Positions 8,347-17,566 of a stretch of 64,000 bases of DNA are shown here, in pieces. The position numbers and the translations under genes were made by a program. Origin of the DNA: Novosphingobium sp. AP12. Lineage in GTDB: Bacteria > Pseudomonadota > Alphaproteobacteria > Sphingomonadales > Sphingomonadaceae. Position 1 is the first letter of the stretch. Each line of letters begins with the position of its first letter. The DNA is taken from contig NZ_AKKE01000006.1 in the NCBI RefSeq assembly GCF_000281975.1, positions 62,001 to 126,000 on the forward strand, written 5' to 3'. The notes under the pieces were generated by a model. It ran no database searches. It was not told the origin of the DNA and worked only from the letters and a program-made list of their open reading frames with translations.

Positions 8347-9297
8347 ATGGCCACACCATCCGAGCCGGGCGCGACCGGGCACATCCGCGACAACATCGTC
8401 CTCTACGGCGCGCTCGCCGCGAATGTCGGGATCGCCATCGCCAAGTTCGCGGCGGCGGGGATCGGCGGGTCGTCGGCCATGGCGACGGAGGGCGTGCATT
8501 CGCTGGTCGACAGCGGCAACCAGGTGCTGCTGCTCTATGGCCAGCGCCGCGCCAAAAAAGTGCCCGACGCCGCCCATCCCTTCGGCTACGGGCGCGAGCT
8601 GTATTTCTGGGCCTTCGTCGTCGCCATCCTGATCTTCGCGGGCGGCGCGGGCATCTCGATCTATGAGGGCATCGTCCATATCCGTGCGCCCCACCCGATC
8701 GCCGACCCGACGCTCAGCTACGTGGTGCTCGGCGTCGCCTTCGCGATGGAGGGCACGTCGTGGGCGCTGGCAGTGCGCGAATTCAACGCCGGGCGCGCTG
8801 GCCAGGGGTGGTGGCAGGCGGTCCGCCGATCGAAGGACCCGCCGGGCTTCATCGTCCTGTTCGAGGACAGCGCCGCGCTGGTCGGCCTCGTCATCGCCGC
8901 GCTGGGTATCTGGGCGAGCGGCTATTTCGACGATCCACGCCTCGACGGCGCGGCCTCCGTGCTCATCGGGCTGGTGCTCGCGGGTGTCGCAGTGCTGCTG
9001 GCGCGCGAATCCAAGGGCCTGCTGATCGGCGAAGCAGCCGACCCCAAGCTCATCGAGGAACTACGCGCGGTAATGGACGGCAACCCTCACATCACCTCGG
9101 TCAATCACGTGCGCACCGTCCACACCGGCCCCGATGCGGTCTTCGTCGCCATCAGTGCCGACTTCGCCGACGACCTGCCGATGGGCGAGGCCGAGACGCT
9201 GATCGAGGATCTGGAAACTCGGATGAAGGCGCTGTCGCCGAAGATCACCTCGATCTACATCCGGCCGGAGAAGCGCGAGCAGGCTTTTTTGGGATAG
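8347..9297 (+). CDS. cation diffusion facilitator (CDF) family transporter
   Basis: 316 residues from ATG (MATPSEPGATGHIRDN). Six hydrophobic helices are visible. The metal-site signature HSLVDSGNQ (His51, Asp55) in the second helix region and HPFGYGRE in the following loop identify the cation-diffusion-facilitator family, inner-membrane antiporters exporting Zn, Fe, Mn or similar divalent ions for protons. A soluble C-terminal domain from about residue 220 contains the HVRTVHTGPDAVFV segment usual for dimerising CDF tails. An upstream in-frame ATG at 8272 would add an Arg-rich tail overlapping the palindromes and is rejected. It is the odd gene out among the catabolic genes. Confidence 0.9.
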   Translation: MATPSEPGATGHIRDNIVLYGALAANVGIAIAKFAAAGIGGSSAMATEGVHSLVDSGNQVLLLYGQRRAKKVPDAAHPFGYGRELYFWAFVVAILIFAGGAGISIYEGIVHIRAPHPIADPTLSYVVLGVAFAMEGTSWALAVREFNAGRAGQGWWQAVRRSKDPPGFIVLFEDSAALVGLVIAALGIWASGYFDDPRLDGAASVLIGLVLAGVAVLLARESKGLLIGEAADPKLIEELRAVMDGNPHITSVNHVRTVHTGPDAVFVAISADFADDLPMGEAETLIEDLETRMKALSPKITSIYIRPEKREQAFLG

Positions 9298-9320
9298 CGC
9301 TGCCGTCCCCATAACGCGAA

Positions 9321-9354
9321 ACCCCTCCCCCGCGCCGGCGGAAGAGGGGCTTTT
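9321..9354. terminator. bidirectional terminator between convergent genes
   Basis: CCCCTC (9322-9327) pairs with GAGGGG (9344-9349) around an inner CGCC/GGCG stem; TTTT follows on the plus strand and TTT on the minus strand. It lies in the 81-base gap between the convergent cation-efflux gene and the E1 beta gene. Confidence 0.6.
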
Positions 9355-9378
9355 CACACCGGTCGGCAATTCAGCCGA

Positions 9379-10386
9379 TCAGTCGTATTCGCAAAGCGCC
9401 TTTGCAGCAGCGGCGATGTCGGCCGGCTGTACGAGGAACGCGTCTTCCAGCACCTTGGCAAACGGCACCGCGCTGTACGGCGCGCCGAGGCGGCGTACCG
9501 GAGCCTTCAGCTTGCGGAACAGCTCTTCCTGGATGGTCGAGGCGATCTCGCCGCCCGGGCCGAAGTGGCGCACCGCCTCGTGGACGACGATGGCGCGTCC
9601 GGTCTTGTCGGCGGAGGCAAGGACGGCGTCCTTGTCCCAAGGCGACACCGTGCGCAGGTCGATGACCTCGGCGGAAATGCCCTGGGTCTCGAGCTCCGCG
9701 GCTGCCGCGAGGCAGTTGGCGACCATGCCCGAATAGGTGATCAGCGAGATGTGCGTGCCTTCGCGGGCCACGCGCGCCTTGCCGAGCGGGATCGGACCCT
9801 GGTCGGCCGCGACTTCGCCGGGCACGAACAGGGTGCGGCTGTTCTCGATGAACAGGACCGGATCGGGGTCCTGGATCGCCGAGAGCAGCAGGCCCTTGTA
9901 GTCTGCCGGCGTTGCAGGCGCGACGACCTTGATGCCGGCGGTGTGGGCGAACCAGCCCTCGTAGTGGTCCGAATGCTGGCCGGCGGTCTGCCAGCCGGCG
10001 CCGGTCAGCGTGCGGATCACGAGGGGGACGGTGCTCTGCCCGCCCGACATGAAGCGCAGCTTCGCGGCGTGGTTGACGATCATGTCCATGGCGACCGTGA
10101 TGAAGTTCATCAGCATGATCTCTGCCACCGGCTTATAGCCGGCCATCGCCGCGCCCACCGCCGCGCCGACGATCGACTGCTCAGCGATCGGGGTCGAGCG
10201 CACGCGCAGGTCGCCGAACTTGGTCGACAGGCCGCGCGTCGTGCCCATCACGCCGCCGCCTTCGCGGTCGGCCACGTCCTCGCCGAAGACGAGGACCTTG
10301 GAGTCTTCTTCCATGGCCTGGAACAGGGCGGCGGTGATCGCCGCCTGGCCGGTCATCTTGAGCATTTCTGCAGTCTCGGTGCTCAT
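9379..10386 (-). CDS. 2-oxoacid dehydrogenase E1 component, beta subunit
   Basis: 335 residues starting MSTETAEMLKMTGQ. The N-terminal transketolase-like pyrimidine-binding domain has VFGEDVADREGGGVMGTTRGL and the conserved SPIAEQ-like stretch STPIAEQSIVGAAVG; a C-terminal domain carries VIDLRTVSPWDKD and VVHEAVRHFGPGGEIAS, all typical of the beta chain of heterotetrameric pyruvate, acetoin or branched-chain 2-oxoacid dehydrogenases. The ATG overlaps the stop of the alpha gene by four bases (ATGA), so the two chains are coupled. Substrate (pyruvate, acetoin or other 2-oxoacid) cannot be fixed; no E2 or E3 gene is in the window. Confidence 0.92.
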   Translation of the reverse strand: MSTETAEMLKMTGQAAITAALFQAMEEDSKVLVFGEDVADREGGGVMGTTRGLSTKFGDLRVRSTPIAEQSIVGAAVGAAMAGYKPVAEIMLMNFITVAMDMIVNHAAKLRFMSGGQSTVPLVIRTLTGAGWQTAGQHSDHYEGWFAHTAGIKVVAPATPADYKGLLLSAIQDPDPVLFIENSRTLFVPGEVAADQGPIPLGKARVAREGTHISLITYSGMVANCLAAAAELETQGISAEVIDLRTVSPWDKDAVLASADKTGRAIVVHEAVRHFGPGGEIASTIQEELFRKLKAPVRRLGAPYSAVPFAKVLEDAFLVQPADIAAAAKALCEYD

Positions 10387-11381
10387 GCCGGAATCTCCTC
10401 GGCAAAGACGTCGCGGCGCAGTTCGTCCACCGACGCGTATCCACTCTCGAAGGCGAAATCGATGGCGTCCTGGACTTCGGCCTCGATGCTCGTCTTCATC
10501 TCTTCGAGCTGTTCTTCGGTAGCAATGCCGTCGTCGAGCAGCTTCTGGCGGAACAGGACGAGCGGGTCCTTGGCGAGGGCCGCGTCCTTCTCTTCCTTGG
10601 TCATGTAGCTGTCGGCGTCGCCGAAGACGTGGCCCATGAAGCGGAATGTCTTGCACTCCAGCAGGGTCGGGCCGTCACCGGCGCGGGCACGCTCGATCGC
10701 GGCGTGGGCGTGGGCGTACATGTCGAGCGGGTCGTTGCCGTCGACGGTGTAGCCGGGCATCCCGTAACCGATCGCGCGCTTTGAAATGAAGTCCACCGAA
10801 GTGGCATTCTCGTAGCGCGTATGCTCGGCGAAACCGTTGTTGGAGCACACGAAGATCACCGGCAGCTTCCATACGGAGGCCAGGTTCAGCGCTTCGTGGA
10901 AGGCACCGATGTTGCTGGCGCCGTCGCCAAAGTAGGCCACCGTCACGCGCTTCGAACCGTCGAGCAGTGAGGCCCAGGCGAAGCCGTTGGCGATCGGCAT
11001 CGAGGAGCCGACGATGCCCGTCGTCACCATCACGCCGGTTTCCGGGTGGGTGAGGTGCATCGGGCCGCCCTTGCCCTTGCAGGTGCCGTCGATGCGGCCG
11101 CAGATCTCGGCCCAGAGCGGGCGTAGCGGCATGCCCTTGGCGACCATGTCGTGGATGCCGCGATAGATCGTGCAGATCACGTCGTCGTCGGTCATCAGGT
11201 TCGACAGGGTGGAGGGGATCACTTCCTGGCCGCGCGCCGAATAGTAGGGCGCGGTGATGCGGCCACGGCGGATCTGGGTCCGGGTGAATTCGTCGTTCCG
11301 CTCGATCCGCACCATGCGGCGATAGATGTCGAGCTGGGTGGCGGCATCGGGGCTCGCCCTGTTTTCTAGCGTCTGGCTCAT
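10383..11381 (-). CDS. 2-oxoacid dehydrogenase E1 component, alpha subunit
   Basis: 332 residues from ATG at 11381, preceded by an AGAGAGGA ribosome site; the longer in-frame reading to 11480 would run into the ligase gene. The thiamine-diphosphate motif is plain: GDGASNIGAFHE followed about 20 residues later by CSNNGFAE. YYSARGQEVIP and GKGGPMHL are further alpha-chain marks. It forms an alpha2beta2 E1 with the overlapping downstream gene and decarboxylates a 2-oxoacid or acetoin. The upstream neighbour on the same strand, 71 bases away, is an acyl-CoA ligase, which suggests joint use in a catabolic route that ends in a 2-oxoacid. Confidence 0.92.
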   Translation of the reverse strand: MSQTLENRASPDAATQLDIYRRMVRIERNDEFTRTQIRRGRITAPYYSARGQEVIPSTLSNLMTDDDVICTIYRGIHDMVAKGMPLRPLWAEICGRIDGTCKGKGGPMHLTHPETGVMVTTGIVGSSMPIANGFAWASLLDGSKRVTVAYFGDGASNIGAFHEALNLASVWKLPVIFVCSNNGFAEHTRYENATSVDFISKRAIGYGMPGYTVDGNDPLDMYAHAHAAIERARAGDGPTLLECKTFRFMGHVFGDADSYMTKEEKDAALAKDPLVLFRQKLLDDGIATEEQLEEMKTSIEAEVQDAIDFAFESGYASVDELRRDVFAEEIPA

Positions 11382-11452
11382 GAGTCCTCTCTCGAACGGC
11401 TTAGCCTTGTCGCCCCTGCTGGATCGGGGGCTGAACATAGGTTCAGTACCTG

Positions 11453-13216
11453 TCACGCCGGGCCTTGCAAGGGCGAGCAAAACGCCTCGGCGGTATCGCC
11501 CTGGAGACGCCGCACCGCCAGCTCGCGAACCTGGCTTGACTTGACCTTTTCGCTGCCGGTGATGGCGTAATCCTCGTCGCTGAAGAACAGGACGCGGCGC
11601 GGCACCTTGAAGCTGGCGATCTCTGCCTTGCAGCGCGAGATGACCTCGGTTTCGAGCACCTGCGCGCCGTCGAGCGGGACGATGCAGGCGACGACCATCT
11701 CGCCGAGCAGGTCGTCGGGCACGCCCACTGTCTGGGTGCGCTTTACCCCCGGTATCCGCGCGATCACGTCATCCACCTCGAGCGGGGAGACGTTCGCGCC
11801 GCCGGTCTTTATCATGTCGGTGAGGCGTCCTTCCCAGAAGAACCGCCCCGCCGCGTCGACCCGCCCGCCGTCGCCGGTGCAGAAAAAGCCTTCGGCATCC
11901 AGGCACTCCTCCGGCGCCTTGCCGAGGTAGCCGGACATCAGCGTCGGACCCTTGATGCACATCTCGCCGACCTGCCCAACGGGGACCAGGCGGCCCGATA
12001 TCGGCTCGACGATCTTTAGCACATTGCCCGGCAGCGGCGAGCCGAAGGCGCCCTCGACGCGGCCCTCCGCGTCGTCGGCGACGAACGAGGTGCAGATCGT
12101 CATCGTCTCGGTGCAGCCGAACGACATCGGCACGTCCCAGTCGGTATCGACAGTGGGATGCTGCCAGATCATCTCACCGCGCGTGATGTATCTGAGGCTG
12201 GAGAGGTCCGCTTCTGCCCACAGGGGCGAGGCGGCGAGGCGCGCCCATTGGTGCGGGCGGCCGTTGAGGAACGTCACGCGCTCCTGCTCGGCCAGCATCA
12301 GCGCTTCGTCGGCCTCGAACGTGCGCTGGAGGATCACCGCGCCGCCCGTCGAGAAGGCAGTGCCCACCACCATCGAGACGTTGCCCGACCAGAAGAAGCC
12401 GTTGCCGGTCCAGCTGCGCACCGGCCCCGTCATCGCGAACAGCCGGGGCCAGCGCCACCACTGGATCGCGAAGGCGCGCTGCGAATGGACGATGCCCTTG
12501 GGCAGGCTGGTGGTGCCGGAAGAAAAGAACAGCCCGCCCGTCTCCGCCGGATGCACCGCGTCGGCGCGGGCGAGAACGAGGGCGTCGTCGATGCCCACGC
12601 CGTGACCGAGGAACGCGTCCCAGTTCTCCACCACGCCGCCAGAGAAGGCGTCGAGAGGCTCGACCTCGCCCGGCGCGCCGCCGAGCGCGACGAGCCGCCG
12701 CAGGTAGGGGTAGCGCGCCGAGGTCAGTCTGCCCGGCAAGCCTTCCGTGATGCCCGGCTCCAGTTCAGCCAGCATCGCAGCGAAGTCCTTCTTGAGCACC
12801 TGCTGCTCGAACAGCAGGATCGAGACCTCCGAAGCCCGCAGCAGATGGTCCAGCTCGGGCTGTGTCGAGAAAGTACTCAGCGCGGCAGGCACGCCGCCGG
12901 CCAAGGCAATGCCGAACAGGCCGGACAGAAACTCCGGCCGGTTGGTCATCAGGATGCCGACGCGCTCGCCCTTGCCCAGTCCGCAGGCGACCAGCGCGCG
13001 TGCAACTTCCAGCGATCGGGCGAGCAATTCGTCGTAGCTCCACGACAGGCGATGCGCACCCTTGCGGAGCACCACCGCCTCGCGCGGACCATACCGGGCG
13101 ACGACTTCGCGCAAGTAACCACCGATGGTCTGCGCGCCCTGTCCCGGCTCGTCCGCGAGCGACGGCCCGGCGATCACCGAGAGCGCCTCCGGCATGTGTT
13201 CGCCGATCCCCTGCAT
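11453..13216 (-). CDS. AMP-dependent acyl-CoA synthetase/ligase
   Basis: 587 residues. The adenylate-forming signature FFSSGTTSLPKGIVHSQ, the ATP-site region SFGCTETMTIC, the hinge segment FFCTGDGGRVDAAGRFFWEGR and KTGGANVSPLEVDDVI are all present; a terminal region around SGSEKVKSSQVRELA matches the catalytic-lysine loop. It should activate a carboxylic acid to its CoA thioester at the expense of ATP. The start at 13216 has a GGGAGAGGG site; ATG at 13195 is an alternative. The gene leads the minus-strand unit ending in the E1 pair and is divergent from the oxidoreductase at 13453, with about 235 bases of shared upstream DNA. Confidence 0.88.
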   Translation of the reverse strand: MQGIGEHMPEALSVIAGPSLADEPGQGAQTIGGYLREVVARYGPREAVVLRKGAHRLSWSYDELLARSLEVARALVACGLGKGERVGILMTNRPEFLSGLFGIALAGGVPAALSTFSTQPELDHLLRASEVSILLFEQQVLKKDFAAMLAELEPGITEGLPGRLTSARYPYLRRLVALGGAPGEVEPLDAFSGGVVENWDAFLGHGVGIDDALVLARADAVHPAETGGLFFSSGTTSLPKGIVHSQRAFAIQWWRWPRLFAMTGPVRSWTGNGFFWSGNVSMVVGTAFSTGGAVILQRTFEADEALMLAEQERVTFLNGRPHQWARLAASPLWAEADLSSLRYITRGEMIWQHPTVDTDWDVPMSFGCTETMTICTSFVADDAEGRVEGAFGSPLPGNVLKIVEPISGRLVPVGQVGEMCIKGPTLMSGYLGKAPEECLDAEGFFCTGDGGRVDAAGRFFWEGRLTDMIKTGGANVSPLEVDDVIARIPGVKRTQTVGVPDDLLGEMVVACIVPLDGAQVLETEVISRCKAEIASFKVPRRVLFFSDEDYAITGSEKVKSSQVRELAVRRLQGDTAEAFCSPLQGPA

Positions 13217-13452
13217 CGCGTCCGCCCTCTCCCGGTTGTCCTCGAAAGCCTCGCCTAGCAGCGGCTCGGAGCGCCCGGAAAGCAGCCTGGCCGGGCAGGG
13301 ACGCCGCAGTCACATGGCTGCACCGCGGCAGGCAAACCCATCGCCCGAGCGCACCGGAATCCGGCTGCGCGCGAGGACGTCCGTGGTTAGGCTGGCGTCT
13401 GAAAGTCTGACTTCGCTCGACACGAACGGAGGTGGAAGACGGGAGAAGAACG

Positions 13453-14451
13453 ATGAAGCAGGCCACGATCGAGAGCGGAAAGGGCATCGAGACCATCGCG
13501 ATCCGGGAGGTTCCCGTGCCTAAGCCCGGCCCTGGCGAGGTGCTGGTCCGCATCCGCGCGGCAACGCTCAACTTCCGCGACCTGATCGTCGCCAAGGGAC
13601 TGATCCCCGGTTACGGCAAGACGCCCGAAGTCGTGCCGCTGTCGTGCTGCGCGGCTGTGGTGGAGGCGATCGGCGAAGGCGTCACGCGCGTGGCAGTGGG
13701 CGAACGCGTCGTCCCTCTCTTCGCCCCGCACTGGCTGAGCGGATCGTCGCCCGACCCGCGTATGCTCGGCGGCCCGATCGACGGCGTCGCGCGCCAATAC
13801 GCGGTGTTTTCGGCGCATAGCCTGTGCCATCTGCCTGACGAACTCGGTGACCTCGAAGGCGCGACCCTCGCTTGCGCAGGACTGACCGCATGGTCCGCGC
13901 TGACCGCGTTCCGGCCAACCGCACCGGGCGAATGGGTGCTTGCCCACGGCACCGGCGGCGTCTCGATCGCGGCGTTGCAATTTGCCAAGGCCATGGGCGC
14001 GAAAGTCGCCATCACCTCGTCCTCCCCGGCCAAGCTGGCGCGCGCGGCGAGCCTCGGCGCGGACCTCTGCGTCGATTACCGAGCGACGCCGGACTGGGCC
14101 GCGCAGGTCCGCAAGGCGCTGGGCGAGCGGCCGATCGCCAACGTCATCGACACCGTCGGCGACGTTCAGTTCGACGACAATGCCGCGCTGCTCTCAAGCG
14201 ATGGTCAGCTCTCGGCGATCGGTATGCTCGCTTCCGACTTCAGCTGGGCGCGGATGGGCCAGACAGACGTGAACATCGCCCCCATCGGCGTCGGCAACCG
14301 GGACCAGCACGAGGCCATGACCGCTTTCATCGTTCAGCATTGCATCCGGCCCGTCGTGGACGCGGTCTACGACCTCGACCGGCTCGCGGATGCCTACCGC
14401 CACCTCGAAAGCGGCGCCTTCTTCGGCAAGGTAGGTGTGAACCTGCTCTAG
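13453..14451 (+). CDS. zinc-type alcohol dehydrogenase-like MDR oxidoreductase
   Basis: 332 residues from ATG at 13453, preceded by GGGAGAAG. The medium-chain reductase fold is evident: an N-terminal GroES-like domain with KPGPGEVLVRIRAATLNFRD, then the nucleotide motif GTGGVSIAALQFAK and strand AKVAITSSS. The structural Cys tetrad of zinc alcohol dehydrogenases is not apparent, so it belongs to the NADPH quinone/enone reductase-like branch often labelled alcohol dehydrogenase. Probably reduces an activated double bond or carbonyl. It is transcribed away from the acyl-CoA ligase and may share its regulation. Confidence 0.87.
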   Translation: MKQATIESGKGIETIAIREVPVPKPGPGEVLVRIRAATLNFRDLIVAKGLIPGYGKTPEVVPLSCCAAVVEAIGEGVTRVAVGERVVPLFAPHWLSGSSPDPRMLGGPIDGVARQYAVFSAHSLCHLPDELGDLEGATLACAGLTAWSALTAFRPTAPGEWVLAHGTGGVSIAALQFAKAMGAKVAITSSSPAKLARAASLGADLCVDYRATPDWAAQVRKALGERPIANVIDTVGDVQFDDNAALLSSDGQLSAIGMLASDFSWARMGQTDVNIAPIGVGNRDQHEAMTAFIVQHCIRPVVDAVYDLDRLADAYRHLESGAFFGKVGVNLL

Positions 14452-14569
14452 CGCCGATCACCCTGGCGAAAGCGGCAACCCGCCGGGAACGGTTGTCATT
14501 GCAGGCCCTGCTCCGCTACCAAAGCTGCGGCACGACCCCTGTCGAATCGGCCGCAGGATGGGGACTGCG

Positions 14570-15226
14570 ATGACGCTCACCGACCCGGCCCAGACCCGTA
14601 TTCGCGACGGCGCGCTGACCGCCGTGGACCTCGCCGCGACGTTCGTCCTGGCGGCCGAGTGCGCGCTGACCGGAGTGCAGGCCGACTTCGACCTCTTCGG
14701 CATACTGGTGCTGGCATTCGTCGGCTCGGTCGGCGGCGCCGTCATCCGCGACCTCTTGCTCGGCGAGCATCCGCCCGCTCCCTTGCGCGACTGGCGCTAT
14801 GCCGCGCTGGCGGTTGCAGCAACGACCGTGGTGATAGCCGCATCGCTCGCATTCGGGCGCGTCGCCGACTTCACCCCGCCGATCTGGATCGACGTGTTCG
14901 AGGCGGTCGGCCTTGCGCTCGCGGCAGTGGCGGGCGCGCGCAAGAGCCTCGACTACAATCTCAACGGCGCCAGCGTCGTCGTTATCGCGACGGTAAACGG
15001 ATGTGGCGGCGGCATCCTGCGCGACGTGCTTGGCGCACGCGTCCCCCACGTCCTGCACGAAGACTTCTACGCCACCGCCGCACTGGCCGGCGCAGCACTG
15101 ATGGTCGTGTTGATGAACCGCTTCGGGGTCCGCAAGGACATGGCCGGCACCATCGCCGGCGTGGCGATCTTCGCGCTTCGAACCGCTGCCCTGCTCGGAG
15201 AATGGCGGCTGCCGCACCTACGCTGA
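14570..15226 (+). CDS. TRIC cation channel family membrane protein
   Basis: About 218 residues. Two repeats of the family hallmark are visible, GSVGGAVIRDLLLGEHPP and GCGGGILRDVLGARVP, each within a set of three membrane helices, giving the six- to seven-helix TRIC/UPF0126 (YicG) layout. These proteins form trimeric inner-membrane channels for monovalent cations in structural studies of prokaryotic members. I chose the ATG at 14570 because GGGGA lies eight bases upstream; ATG at 14558 in the same frame is possible and adds four residues. Function is unrelated to the flanking catabolic genes; it converges on the thioesterase at 15249. Confidence 0.85.
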   Translation: MTLTDPAQTRIRDGALTAVDLAATFVLAAECALTGVQADFDLFGILVLAFVGSVGGAVIRDLLLGEHPPAPLRDWRYAALAVAATTVVIAASLAFGRVADFTPPIWIDVFEAVGLALAAVAGARKSLDYNLNGASVVVIATVNGCGGGILRDVLGARVPHVLHEDFYATAALAGAALMVVLMNRFGVRKDMAGTIAGVAIFALRTAALLGEWRLPHLR

Positions 15227-15248
15227 CATGTGCACCGCCCAACCGCGC

Positions 15249-15674
15249 TCAGGCATCGAAGACGTTGAATATCCCGTCCGCCGAGCCGACCGTCTCGCCG
15301 TCGACCTCGAACAGCCCGCGAGCGAAAACCAGCCGCCGGGTCCTGCGGACCAGTTGCGGCCGGCAAGTCACCAGCGCACCGACCACGACACCGCGCACGA
15401 AATGATAATTGAGCTGCGCCGTCGCGCAGCGCGGCTCGCCCACGGCATCGACCGCGACGATGCCGAGCGCGATGTCGGCGAAAGTCATCAGCGCGCCGCC
15501 GTGGATCACCTTCAGGTGGTCGTTCGCTGCCATCTCGCCAGTCAGAAGCGCGACTTCCCGCGCGCCCGGTTCGCCGCGCATCCAGGTTGGACCAATCGCC
15601 GCGGAGAAGGCGCTGGCCTGCGTCGGCACCCAGCCTTGTGCCTCCAGTGCCGCTGCGTCCACCGCGTCAGGCAA
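15249..15674 (-). CDS. PaaI-like hotdog-fold thioesterase
   Basis: 141 residues. HGGALMTFADIALG is the hotdog-fold helix motif with the conserved Gly-Gly and acidic residue of the PaaI/YbgC-type acyl-CoA thioesterases; ATAQLNYHFVRG is the matching strand. It should hydrolyse stalled or aromatic/alicyclic CoA thioesters and recycle free CoA. Its start overlaps the end of the FAD-dependent dehydrogenase at 15667 by eight bases, so it is the second gene of a two-gene unit. A similar but more distant thioesterase occurs at 41806. Confidence 0.87.
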   Translation of the reverse strand: MPDAVDAAALEAQGWVPTQASAFSAAIGPTWMRGEPGAREVALLTGEMAANDHLKVIHGGALMTFADIALGIVAVDAVGEPRCATAQLNYHFVRGVVVGALVTCRPQLVRRTRRLVFARGLFEVDGETVGSADGIFNVFDA

Positions 15675-17358
15675 GTTGATTGCCGAGCCCGGCCGCGTGC
15701 TTGGCGGCGATCCAGCCGAAGGTCATCGACGGACCTACGCTCGCTCCTGCTCCCGGATAGACCCGGCCCATGGGCGATGCCGTAGTGACGCCGCAGGCAT
15801 AGAGCCCCGCAATGGCGCTTCCATCCTCGCGCAGGACCCGCGAGTCGCAGTCGCACACGACGCCGCCGTAGGTCCCCACGTCACCCGGCACGACCGGGAT
15901 GGCGTAGAACGGGCCTTTCTCGATGGTGCCCATGCACTGGTTCGGGCCGTCCTTGAAGAACGGGTCACCAAGCCAGTTGTCGTACGCACGCTCGCCCCGG
16001 CTGAAGTCCTCGTCGCGGCCGCCGCGCACGAAACCATTCCAGCGCTCGACCGTCCCCTTGAGCGCATCAACGGGAACCTCGATCAGCGCGGCCAGAGCGT
16101 CCACTGTATCGGCCCGGCGCATCCAGCCCGAGTTGAGCCAGCTGTCCATGTTCTTCTTGGCCGTACCTTTCCCGGCGACGGCGTATTCGTCCATGTACTG
16201 CTGGTCCATGATCGCCCAGCTGGGGATGGCGGGAACGGTGCGGTTACGCACCAGCATGTTCTCGCAGAACTCCTCGTAGGAGCCGCCCTCGTTCATGTAG
16301 CGCACGCCGGTCTGGTCGACCTGGATGGCGTGTGGCTTGCCCGTGGTGCTCTGGGTGCCAGGCTTGACGTAGTCGGTGTCCCAGCCGGGCGCCTCGCTCA
16401 TCTGGAAGCCGACCATCTGGTCCATCTGCCCGAGTTTGGCGCCCTTGGCGGCGAGTTCGACGTGCATGTCGCCGGTATCGGTCTCGATCCCGTTCGACCA
16501 CTTGGACTGGGTGCCAGGCATATATTTGTCGCGCATGGCCTGGTTCATCGCGAAACCGCCGGCGTTCATCAGGATGCCGAGCCTGGTGCCGATCCGCCAC
16601 GGCTTGCCGTCCCTGACCGTGACGACGCCGACCGCGCGCTCACCGTCCATGATGACCTCGTTGACCGGAGAATTGACGCGGATGTCGGCGGCCTGCTTCT
16701 CAAGCACTGCCTTGAGCATCCGCCCCTGCAGCGCGGCACCGGCGGTGACCCAGTGCTTGCCGGTCAGCTTGCCTGCGACGACCTTGAGCGCGATCTTGAA
16801 GAACATCCGCTTGATCGCCCAGGAATGCTTCATAAAGGGCAGCTTCATGCCGTCGTCGAGCCGGACAGGCACCTCGAGGAATCCCTGCCGAAGCTTGGGC
16901 GCCCATTCCTTGCCCAGTTCCTTCTTGTTGAAGGGCAAGGCGGTGACGGTGCGGCTGGTCTTCATGCCGCCGGGAAGTTCGTCGTAGTAGTCGGGCCAGA
17001 AGGTCGAGCCGCGCTCCATGTCGACACCTTGGCCGACGATGAAGTCGAGCATCTTGGGCGCTTCCACCGCGTAAGTCCGGCGGCGCGCCGGGCTGGTGCC
17101 GGGAGAATCGGGGCCGTCGGGAACGACTGCGTCGAGGTACTGGCAAGCCTTGTCGAGGCTGTCCTCACCCGGTTCCATGAAGCGGTTGGCGGGAATCCAC
17201 ATGACCCCGCCCGACTTGCAGGTAGTGCCGCCGACCCACTCGGCCTTCTCGAGGATGACGACTGACTTGCCCGCCTGCTTCATCAGCAGCGCCGAGGACA
17301 TCGACCCCGCACCGCTGCCCACGACCACCCAGTCGAAAGTCTCGTCGAACTGCGCCAT
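15667..17358 (-). CDS. FAD-binding dehydrogenase, 3-ketosteroid dehydrogenase type (second copy)
   Basis: 563 residues from ATG at 17358, which has a GAGAGGAG ribosome site; a non-ATG start at 17376 adds only six residues. VVVGSGAGSMSSALLMKQ, then EKAEWVGGTTCKSGG bind FAD; the C-terminus has PFYAIPVVPGDVGTYGGV and TTASPMGRVYPGAGASVGP. The architecture equals that of 3647-5398, so the window carries two divergent members of the 3-ketosteroid dehydrogenase/fumarate reductase flavoprotein group. Each may act on a different cyclic ketone. Downstream overlap with a CoA thioesterase hints that this copy may serve a CoA-linked intermediate. Upstream it is divergent from the crotonase at 17567. Confidence 0.87.
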   Translation of the reverse strand: MAQFDETFDWVVVGSGAGSMSSALLMKQAGKSVVILEKAEWVGGTTCKSGGVMWIPANRFMEPGEDSLDKACQYLDAVVPDGPDSPGTSPARRRTYAVEAPKMLDFIVGQGVDMERGSTFWPDYYDELPGGMKTSRTVTALPFNKKELGKEWAPKLRQGFLEVPVRLDDGMKLPFMKHSWAIKRMFFKIALKVVAGKLTGKHWVTAGAALQGRMLKAVLEKQAADIRVNSPVNEVIMDGERAVGVVTVRDGKPWRIGTRLGILMNAGGFAMNQAMRDKYMPGTQSKWSNGIETDTGDMHVELAAKGAKLGQMDQMVGFQMSEAPGWDTDYVKPGTQSTTGKPHAIQVDQTGVRYMNEGGSYEEFCENMLVRNRTVPAIPSWAIMDQQYMDEYAVAGKGTAKKNMDSWLNSGWMRRADTVDALAALIEVPVDALKGTVERWNGFVRGGRDEDFSRGERAYDNWLGDPFFKDGPNQCMGTIEKGPFYAIPVVPGDVGTYGGVVCDCDSRVLREDGSAIAGLYACGVTTASPMGRVYPGAGASVGPSMTFGWIAAKHAAGLGNQLA

Positions 17359-17566
17359 CGTGCCTGCTCCTCTCAACCGTCATGCTGCGCTGCTGCGCAT
17401 GCGTTCAGCCCGGTAGATCGGACTTCGCTGAGTTTGGCAACGCCGCGCGGGCGATCCCTCACAAGGTTTCGCCGGAGCGAAGGGTTGGCCGCCATCTTGC
17501 GTTTTCGCGTGGCCTCGGCGGCGTGGCTGCCTATGAGGTGGGGAAGAGAGAGGGAGACCAGCCGCA

